The notes beneath the pieces were generated by a model, which saw only the letters and a list, made by a program, of their open reading frames with translations, searched no databases and was not told where the DNA came from. A DNA stretch of 7,021 nt, taken from the NCBI GenBank assembly GCA_900766655.1, contig CAAFWE010000314.1, forward strand, positions 1 through 7,021. Direction: 5' to 3'. This DNA is from an uncultured Alistipes sp. GTDB lineage: Bacteria; Bacteroidota; Bacteroidia; Bacteroidales; Rikenellaceae. The position numbers and the translations under genes were made by a program. Of this stretch, positions 1-5,091 are shown in pieces (the first letter of the stretch is position 1; every line of letters begins with the position of its first letter).

Positions 1-995
1 AAGATGATGCACAAAGTGGTAGCCATAGCGAGCGACAAACCCTTCGACTCGGTCAAGAGGGTTGGGCCCCAGTCGAGAGCCGCAAAGCGCACGATATAGA
101 CAAAGAAGTTGGTGAGTGCCAAGGTCCAAATCAAGCGGTTGCCAAAAACCTTGCGACGGATAAATGCCTTATACTCGGCACTCTCCTCTGGTGTACGCAC
201 GATAGCCTTCTTGTCGCCCATAACCTCTGGCAAGCCCACATCCGAAGGTGAATCCTTCAGCGTGAAGAACATTCCGATAGCGCCCAAAATTGCGAAGATT
301 GCAGGGATGATGAAGCACCAACGCCAAGCGTAGTAGTGAGCCGCAAAGTTCAACACCTTAGGATCGGTAATCTCCAGCTTGAGGTTCGATGCAATATTTG
401 CTACAGCCTCGGCATTTGCGGTCATATCTACACCCAAGTGAGGCATAATGTACCAGCCGCAGAGACCGAATACCAATGCTGCACCAATCGAGTGCGACAT
501 ATTCCAAACCGACATCTTGGTAGCCAACTCCTTAGGGTGAATCCACTGAGTCAAGGTCTTGGTGCAAGGAGGCACGCCCATACCCTGCAAGTAGCCATTA
601 ATCACCCATACGATGCCCATAAAGTAGACGAGTACGCTCGAGAATGCCACCGTAGTACCCATATTGTTTGCCAAGGTCACAATCCAACCCGCGATGGTGT
701 CGCTGAAGCCGAAGAGGATGTTGGCAAGAGCACAAAGGAATAGTCCCACCGAAAGCACGATGCGTGCACTATTGCGGTCGGAGATGATACCATTCACAAA
801 GCGCGACAAACCGTAGATGATACCGTGCAGAGTCAAGAAGAGACCGAGCTCGACCTTCGAGATACCAAACTCGGCAGTCAAGCCTGGCATAGCAACCGAG
901 AAGTTCTTGCGCACGAAGTAAAACAGAGCGTAACCAACCATCGTGATGATGATGGTACGAATCTGCCAATAGTTAAAAGATTTCTTCTGTTCCAT
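1..995 (-). CDS. Organophosphate:phosphate antiporter-type MFS transporter (GlpT/UhpT-like), 3' end beyond window
   Basis: Inner-membrane transporter of the major facilitator superfamily, OPA branch, whose members exchange glycerol 3-phosphate or hexose phosphates for inorganic phosphate. The frame runs from ATG at 995-993 to the left edge without a stop: 331 codons, so the C-terminal third is missing. It begins MEQKKSFNYWQIRT. Near TM1, GYALFYFVRKNF (21-32) matches E. coli GlpT GYAAYYLVRKNF, making Arg29 the counterpart of phosphate-binding Arg45. The TM2-3 loop has GLSRFVNGIISDR (62-74), TM4-5 has QGMGVPPC (137-144), and SVWNMSH (162-168) keeps the GlpT His165 equivalent. FFVYIVRFAALDWGPT (297-312) supplies Arg303, the counterpart of Arg269. 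Two periplasmic loops are longer than in GlpT. It is the last visible gene of the operon, 41 nt after the AraM homologue. The substrate is not fixed: the family and neighbour favour a glycerol phosphate, but a sugar phosphate is possible. Family call firm, substrate weak. Confidence 0.9.
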   Translation of the reverse strand, partial: MEQKKSFNYWQIRTIIITMVGYALFYFVRKNFSVAMPGLTAEFGISKVELGLFLTLHGIIYGLSRFVNGIISDRNSARIVLSVGLFLCALANILFGFSDTIAGWIVTLANNMGTTVAFSSVLVYFMGIVWVINGYLQGMGVPPCTKTLTQWIHPKELATKMSVWNMSHSIGAALVFGLCGWYIMPHLGVDMTANAEAVANIASNLKLEITDPKVLNFAAHYYAWRWCFIIPAIFAILGAIGMFFTLKDSPSDVGLPEVMGDKKAIVRTPEESAEYKAFIRRKVFGNRLIWTLALTNFFVYIVRFAALDWGPTLLTESKGLSLAMATTLCII

Positions 996-1036
996 TGTTA
1001 TATTTTAGTTAGTTCTATTGTTCTGGTGTAGGAATT
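996..1036 (-). other. Intergenic gap, AraM homologue to transporter (41 nt)
   Basis: This is the longest gap in the window. It is A/T-rich just before the transporter start (AACTAAAATATAACA then ATG) and has no Shine-Dalgarno-like purine run, as is usual in Bacteroidota. I see no stable hairpin followed by a T-run and no Bacteroides-type promoter box (TAnnTTTG), so read-through from the upstream genes is the simplest reading. Confidence 0.6.
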
Positions 1037-2377
1037 TTACTCTACTTCCCAAACGCCACCCTTACCGAAGAGACGCTCCATAAGCTCCTCCATATAGCCG
1101 CAACGATATACCACATCGATGTTGGCGAAACGACTACGCATATAAGGGATGTAAGAGAATGTCTTGCGCATACGCTCGCGCGATACACCGATATGCTCAG
1201 GCTCGTATGGCGCACCCACCAAGCGAAGGTTCTCGCGTACCTCGGCAAATGGGATAATCTGCTCACGAATCTGCTCCTTGAGAGTTGGCCAAGCCGCCTT
1301 AAGAGCCTCGAGCTGCTTACGCAAGCCCTCCTTGTCGACATACTTGTCGCGAGTCTCCTTCAAACCACGAGCAATGTGACCAGGCTTACCCTCGAACACC
1401 TCGCGGATCTCCTGCTCCTGCTCCTCCCACGACTTCCAAGCCTCAACGCACTTCTCTACATCGAGATTCTCGATATCCTTCTCCAAGAGGAACTCCAACG
1501 ATGCGGTCGAAGCCAATGTTCCGATACCCACCTTGAAACCGTGCGATACATGCTTGCCACCGAAGCACAAATCCTCCATATCCCAGCAGTGCGAGAACTG
1601 GTGCTCAGTGCCCGATGCAGGGCGGCTCGACTGGATTGCCTGCATAGCGAAACCACTCATAAGCAAGCCCTCCGACAACGCCTCGGTCTTCTCGACATCA
1701 CCAGCAAAGACTGCTGCTGGATCGCCCAACGACTCGCGCAAGCCATTCTGCACCAAATCCCAAGCGAACTGATCGATAGCCTCGCTACCCATTGCGTCGG
1801 CCAACATCCAATCGGCACCAGCTGGAATCTTAGCAATCAAATCGGCATAACCCGAAGCTGCCAGCTCCTTTGGAGCAGCTGCTGCGATAACTGGATCCAT
1901 AACAAATCCGTAAGGTGCTGGGCAGTCGAAAGTCTGCTTGTTGCCATCCTTTGTAATAGATGAGCCATATGCGGTATAGCCATCCATCGAGGCTGCTGTA
2001 CCCACGCACATATACTTGCGATTCAAGAGGTGCGAAACATACTTGGTGAGGTCGTTCATCACGCCCGAGCCTACTGCGATAGCTACAGCCTCGACATTTG
2101 CCAAGTGTGCCTGCAACTTCTCGACATGCTGCCACTCGGCATACAACTCCTCGTCGGTGAAGATAAATGGCTTCTCCTGTGAGATGCCAGCCGCCTCGAG
2201 CGAAGCAAATACAGCCTTACCAGCAACCTCCCAAGTGTTCAAATCTGCCACAATAATTGCAGTCTGACCTGGGAACAACTTTGCAAACATCTCTGCAGTG
2301 CGAGCAACCACGCCTGCACCAATAATCAAATCTTTTGTGTCGGTAGTGCGCTGAAGTGCGCTTTCAACTTTTGTCAT
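1037..2377 (-). CDS. araM: sn-glycerol-1-phosphate dehydrogenase, AraM/EgsA family
   Basis: Cytoplasmic NAD(P)-dependent, metal-dependent dehydrogenase of the iron-alcohol-dehydrogenase/dehydroquinate-synthase fold that interconverts sn-glycerol 1-phosphate and dihydroxyacetone phosphate. It has 446 residues. A Rossmann-like N-terminal half carries the dinucleotide-binding GSGVMND (103-109) and the AraM-type signature GTAASMDGYTAYGSS (126-140). Likely metal ligands are Asp179 (SGYADLIAK), His259 (GTEHQFSH) and His279 (HVSHGFKVGIGT). The C-terminal part (about 300-446) is helical, charged and longer than in B. subtilis AraM (about 394 residues), which was shown to be a glycerol-1-phosphate dehydrogenase although it lies in the arabinose operon. 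ATG at 2377 has no in-frame competitor nearby and sits 21 nt after araD. The araM symbol reflects family and context. Its role in arabinose use is unknown: it may feed lipid synthesis, detoxify or catabolise. Family firm, substrate by homology. Confidence 0.9.
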   Translation of the reverse strand: MTKVESALQRTTDTKDLIIGAGVVARTAEMFAKLFPGQTAIIVADLNTWEVAGKAVFASLEAAGISQEKPFIFTDEELYAEWQHVEKLQAHLANVEAVAIAVGSGVMNDLTKYVSHLLNRKYMCVGTAASMDGYTAYGSSITKDGNKQTFDCPAPYGFVMDPVIAAAAPKELAASGYADLIAKIPAGADWMLADAMGSEAIDQFAWDLVQNGLRESLGDPAAVFAGDVEKTEALSEGLLMSGFAMQAIQSSRPASGTEHQFSHCWDMEDLCFGGKHVSHGFKVGIGTLASTASLEFLLEKDIENLDVEKCVEAWKSWEEQEQEIREVFEGKPGHIARGLKETRDKYVDKEGLRKQLEALKAAWPTLKEQIREQIIPFAEVRENLRLVGAPYEPEHIGVSRERMRKTFSYIPYMRSRFANIDVVYRCGYMEELMERLFGKGGVWEVE

Positions 2378-2382
2378 AGTAT
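2375..2382 (-). promoter_or_regulatory. Start-codon context ATACTATG of the AraM gene
   Basis: The ATG is preceded by ATACT in an A/T-rich 21-nt gap, with no Shine-Dalgarno. The same octamer starts araD at 3093-3086. It may be a shared initiation context or chance; I only note the match. Confidence 0.25.
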
Positions 2383-2398
2383 TAGTTGTTTTATGTTA

Positions 2399-3088
2399 TT
2401 ATTTCTTCTGTCCGTAGTAAGCATTTGCACCGTGCTTGCGCTCGTAGTGCTTCTCGATGAGGTCTTGATTCATCACGACATTCGGATTGAGGGCAACGGT
2501 AATAGATGCCATACGAGCAACCTCCTCCAATACCACTGCGTTGTAGACCGCATTGGCTGCGTTCTTGCCCCAAGTGAATGGTCCGTGATGCTTAACCAAC
2601 ACCGCTGGTGTGTGCATAGGATTCATACCCTCGAATGCCTCGGCAATAACATCGCCAGTAGCAGCCTCGTAGGCTGTCTCAATCTGCTCCTTGCTCATCT
2701 CCTCGGTGCAAGGCACTGCCTGATGGAAGGTATCAGCGTGTGTAGTGCCGATGTTCGGAATCGAGAGTCCAGCCTGTGCCCACGCAGTTGCATAGGTCGA
2801 GTGGGTGTGTACCACACCACCAACCTCTGGGAAGTGGCGGTAGATAGCGAGGTGGGTAGGGGTATCTGACGAAGGGCGCAAATCGCCCTCAACGATATTG
2901 CCATCCAAATCGACAACGACCATATCCTCGGCCTTCATATCGTCATAGCTTACGCCGCTCGGCTTGATTACAACGAGACCACTCTCGCGATCGAGTGCCG
3001 AAACATTGCCCCAGGTGAGTATCACCAGATTGTTCTTCACGAGGTCGAGGTTAGCCTCCAAGACCTCTTGCTTAAGTTTCTCTAACAT
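2399..3088 (-). CDS. araD: L-ribulose-5-phosphate 4-epimerase
   Basis: Cytoplasmic class II aldolase-family enzyme converting L-ribulose 5-phosphate to D-xylulose 5-phosphate, the last step of L-arabinose catabolism into the pentose phosphate pathway. At 229 residues it is close to the 231 of E. coli AraD and nearly colinear with it, from [14 protein letters not shown] to [10 protein letters not shown]. Zinc ligands are His94 and His96 (HTHS) and His168 (KHHGPF). Asp75 (SSDTPTH), Asp119 (TTHAD) and Tyr225 (AYYGQ) match the catalytic and binding residues Asp76, Asp120 and Tyr229 of the E. coli enzyme. Family-typical WGNVSA (26-31) and KPSGV (42-46) are present. The same frame is open for another 78 codons upstream, but that stretch overlaps the GH97 gene out of frame and resembles nothing; the start at 3088 gives the exact family N-terminus. 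It begins 5 nt after the GH97 stop, so translation is probably coupled. Confidence 0.96.
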   Translation of the reverse strand: MLEKLKQEVLEANLDLVKNNLVILTWGNVSALDRESGLVVIKPSGVSYDDMKAEDMVVVDLDGNIVEGDLRPSSDTPTHLAIYRHFPEVGGVVHTHSTYATAWAQAGLSIPNIGTTHADTFHQAVPCTEEMSKEQIETAYEAATGDVIAEAFEGMNPMHTPAVLVKHHGPFTWGKNAANAVYNAVVLEEVARMASITVALNPNVVMNQDLIEKHYERKHGANAYYGQKK

Positions 3089-3093
3089 AGTAT
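3086..3093 (-). promoter_or_regulatory. Start-codon context ATACTATG of araD
   Basis: There is no Shine-Dalgarno. The start lies 5 nt after the TAG of the GH97 gene, behind an A-rich stretch, which suits the SD-independent initiation of Bacteroidota or re-initiation by ribosomes finishing the upstream gene. It is identical to the octamer at the AraM start. Confidence 0.3.
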
Positions 3094-5085
3094 CTATTTT
3101 TTTGTGATTTTCATTACATAGCCTCCCGCTGGAGCCATATCTGCCACCACCTTGCGTGAAGCTGGGATGGAGATGGTTTCGTGAACATAATCCTCGCCAA
3201 GCATATCGGCATTCGCTCCATCGCGGAACACCTCTGCTGTATAGTCGCCCTCGCCAAGAATCTTCGAGAGGTCGAGCTCGACCTTGCGAGCTGTCCAGTC
3301 CGACATTACGCCCACATACCACACATCGCCACTACGACGAGCCATTGCCACATAGTCGCCAATCTCACCGCCCAAGGTTGCGGTATCGTTCCATACCGTT
3401 GGGAACTCGGCTATGAACTTGGTACACTCCGACTCGCGATCATAGAGAACTGGCGAATCGCACAACATTGCAAATGGCGAGAAGTAGATTGCATACATAG
3501 CCAACTGACGACAACGTGTACCTTGACTCATTGGAGCTCGGTAGCACGGATAGTAATTCTTCTTTGCCACATTACGCATTGCGCCCTGCGTATAATCCAT
3601 AGGGCCAGCCACCATACGCAAATATGGAATCTCCAAATCGTAGTCAACGACATTAAAACGCAAGCTACGCTTACCCTTCGAGCACTCCAGGCCAAGCACC
3701 GCCTCGAAATTGAGGACATTAGGCCAGGTTCGATTCATACCCGTTGGCTTAGGGCATCCGTGATAGTCGATAACAAGCCTATATTTTGCTGCAATTTCGG
3801 CAAGTTTATATTGGAAATCGACCATCTGCGCGTCGTCGCGATCGAGGAAATCGACCTTAAAGCCCTTGACACCCATCTCGGCAAAATGGCGACAAACCTC
3901 CTCCTCTTTGCCCTTCACGGCGTTGTAACCGGCCCAAAGGATAATACCGACACCCTTTGAATTGGCGTGGTCGACAATAGCCTTCAAATCGATTGCGGGA
4001 ACTATCTTCGTGAGATCATTCTGATAGAGTTCGGCCCATCCTTCATCGAGGATAACGTACTCTATTCCATACTTAGCGGCAAAATCTGTGTAGTAGTTGT
4101 AGGTCTCGGTATTGATGCCTGCCTTGAACGAAACGCCTGTCAAGCCCCAATTGTTCCACCACTCCCAAGCAACTTTGCCCGGCTTAATCCACGATGTATC
4201 TTCGATACGCGAAGGCGAAGCAAGACGATATACCATATCGTTGTCGAGCAGAGTATTTTTATCGTCGGTAACGAGCACTATGCGCCAAGGGGTCTTGGTC
4301 ACAGCTTTACACTCTGCGATATACGGTTTGCGACTCTCCATCACATCTTGGAGCTTGCGATAACCACCCTCAACAACCTTATCGGGCATTGGAGCAAACT
4401 CTCCGTAAAGTGCCGTTGCACCATTGTTGTTGGAGACAAACATTCCCGGATAGTGCTCAACATCCGATTCGAGGATAGATACGGTATATTTATCAGCCTC
4501 AACAATCACAGGAATAAAGGCAACCTTATCCGTCTCAAACTTCGACAACTCAACGTTGCGATACCACGACTCGAACGAGGTAAAATATTTATCTTGCTTT
4601 GTTCCCGTCTTGTTGGTGTATGGGAAGTAACCCTTATAATCCTTCGCAAAGGCAAACTCAGCGATCTCGTTTTCGAGCTTAAAATCGTGTTTGAAGTTGG
4701 TTACAAAACGATATGCCACGCCCTCATCATAGGCACGAAACTCTACTGCATAGCGAGCAGCGAAGTCGATACGCAAGGTGTTGTAGTTATCCTTGATAAC
4801 ATCGCGGAAGTAGAACTTGGTAGGGATATCGGTATTGACCGAGGTACGCTTTACCTTCTTTACCACTACCTTCTCGCCGATAGTTGCATCCTCATAGACC
4901 TTCAATCCGATATGCGAAGGGGCAAGAATCTGCTCGCCATTACACTTTACGCTATACGACAACTTGGGCTCGGCAACAATTGTCACCTCCAGCTTGCCAT
5001 TAGGCGAGAGGAGTTTATACTCCTTTGCTGCAAATGTCTCTACGCAGACAGCAACAGCGCAGAGCAAAAATAGGATTCGTTTCAT
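3094..5085 (-). CDS. GH97 retaining-type glycosidase (alpha-galactosidase / beta-L-arabinopyranosidase candidate), complete
   Basis: Secreted enzyme of 663 residues, near the usual GH97 length, probably periplasmic. A hydrophobic signal peptide (1-19 or 20, [12 protein letters not shown]...ETFAA) has no convincing lipobox, so signal peptidase I cleavage is likely. Layout: N-terminal beta-sandwich (about 22-280), catalytic (beta/alpha)8 barrel (about 290-560), C-terminal beta-domain (about 565-663). [13 protein letters not shown] (408-420) provides Asp412, matching nucleophile Asp415 of the retaining alpha-galactosidase BtGH97b; Glu467 (LGLE) lies 55 residues on, as its acid/base Glu470 does. 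This points to the retaining branch, not inverting SusB-like alpha-glucosidases. Glu196 (PVIVEAD) may help bind calcium. Alpha-galactose and beta-L-arabinopyranose share ring stereochemistry, and both activities are known in GH97; araD next door favours arabinopyranosides. It starts 6 nt after its paralogue. Family firm, specificity open. Confidence 0.93.
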   Translation of the reverse strand: MKRILFLLCAVAVCVETFAAKEYKLLSPNGKLEVTIVAEPKLSYSVKCNGEQILAPSHIGLKVYEDATIGEKVVVKKVKRTSVNTDIPTKFYFRDVIKDNYNTLRIDFAARYAVEFRAYDEGVAYRFVTNFKHDFKLENEIAEFAFAKDYKGYFPYTNKTGTKQDKYFTSFESWYRNVELSKFETDKVAFIPVIVEADKYTVSILESDVEHYPGMFVSNNNGATALYGEFAPMPDKVVEGGYRKLQDVMESRKPYIAECKAVTKTPWRIVLVTDDKNTLLDNDMVYRLASPSRIEDTSWIKPGKVAWEWWNNWGLTGVSFKAGINTETYNYYTDFAAKYGIEYVILDEGWAELYQNDLTKIVPAIDLKAIVDHANSKGVGIILWAGYNAVKGKEEEVCRHFAEMGVKGFKVDFLDRDDAQMVDFQYKLAEIAAKYRLVIDYHGCPKPTGMNRTWPNVLNFEAVLGLECSKGKRSLRFNVVDYDLEIPYLRMVAGPMDYTQGAMRNVAKKNYYPCYRAPMSQGTRCRQLAMYAIYFSPFAMLCDSPVLYDRESECTKFIAEFPTVWNDTATLGGEIGDYVAMARRSGDVWYVGVMSDWTARKVELDLSKILGEGDYTAEVFRDGANADMLGEDYVHETISIPASRKVVADMAPAGGYVMKITKK
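3097..3103 (-). other. A7 run in A_AAA_AAA register, just before the GH97 stop
   Basis: The end of the GH97 gene reads ACA AAA AAA TAG, which has the form of a -1 slippery heptamer. A -1 shift would read AAA ATA GAT ACT ATG and enter the araD frame without a stop. The paralogue ends ACC AAA ACC AAA TAA and lacks the run. The sequence is clear; any function is unproven. Confidence 0.25.
3107..3257 (-). repeat. Near-identical block, 3' ends of the GH97 copies (partner 5108-5258)
   Basis: By eye I count 4 mismatches in 151 nt (3127, 3184, 3190, 3235), with uninterrupted identity over 3128-3183 and 3191-3234. It encodes the C-terminal stretch from about AEVFRDG to YVMKI. Just inside it (about 3350-3520) synonymous differences become frequent. 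Confidence 0.85.
3830..3913 (-). repeat. Near-identical block at the catalytic core of the GH97 copies (partner 5831-5914)
   Basis: I count 3 mismatches in 84 nt (3850, 3886, 3892), all silent. The block encodes the segment from about [13 protein letters not shown] to the nucleophile motif KVDFLDRDD. Protein constraint alone does not explain the lack of silent changes. Confidence 0.8.
4982..5020 (-). repeat. Identical block at the 5' ends of the GH97 copies (partner 6983-7021)
   Basis: All 39 nt are identical up to the right edge, covering [12 protein letters not shown]. Identity may continue into the unseen signal-peptide region of the right copy. Confidence 0.8.
5026..5085 (-). other. Signal peptide of the complete GH97 enzyme
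   Basis: This encodes residues 1-20: a short basic start (MKR), a hydrophobic core ([12 protein letters not shown]) and a small-residue end (ETFAA). Cleavage is likely after Ala19 or Ala20. Cys9 and Cys14 are not preceded by a proper lipobox, so a soluble periplasmic protein is favoured over a lipoprotein. Confidence 0.75.
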
Positions 5086-5091
5086 TTCAGG

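Noticed and set aside
996..1036. Internal promoter or terminator between the AraM gene and the transporter
   Set aside because: No TAnnTTTG-type box, no hairpin with a T-run; the short AGAAC direct repeat there is too small to mean anything.
1193..1963. Plus-strand open frame of 256 codons opposite the AraM gene
   Set aside because: The minus strand has a full dehydrogenase with its metal and cofactor motifs; the plus-strand product is unlike any family I know.
3089..3322. N-terminal extension of araD by 78 codons
   Set aside because: It overlaps the GH97 coding end out of frame, shows no aldolase similarity, and the ATG at 3088 gives the exact AraD N-terminus.
3967..5073. Long open frame on the plus strand (368 codons) antisense to the complete GH97 gene
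   Set aside because: It lies entirely inside a gene with clear family motifs, its translation shows no domain and is a composition artefact of the opposite strand.
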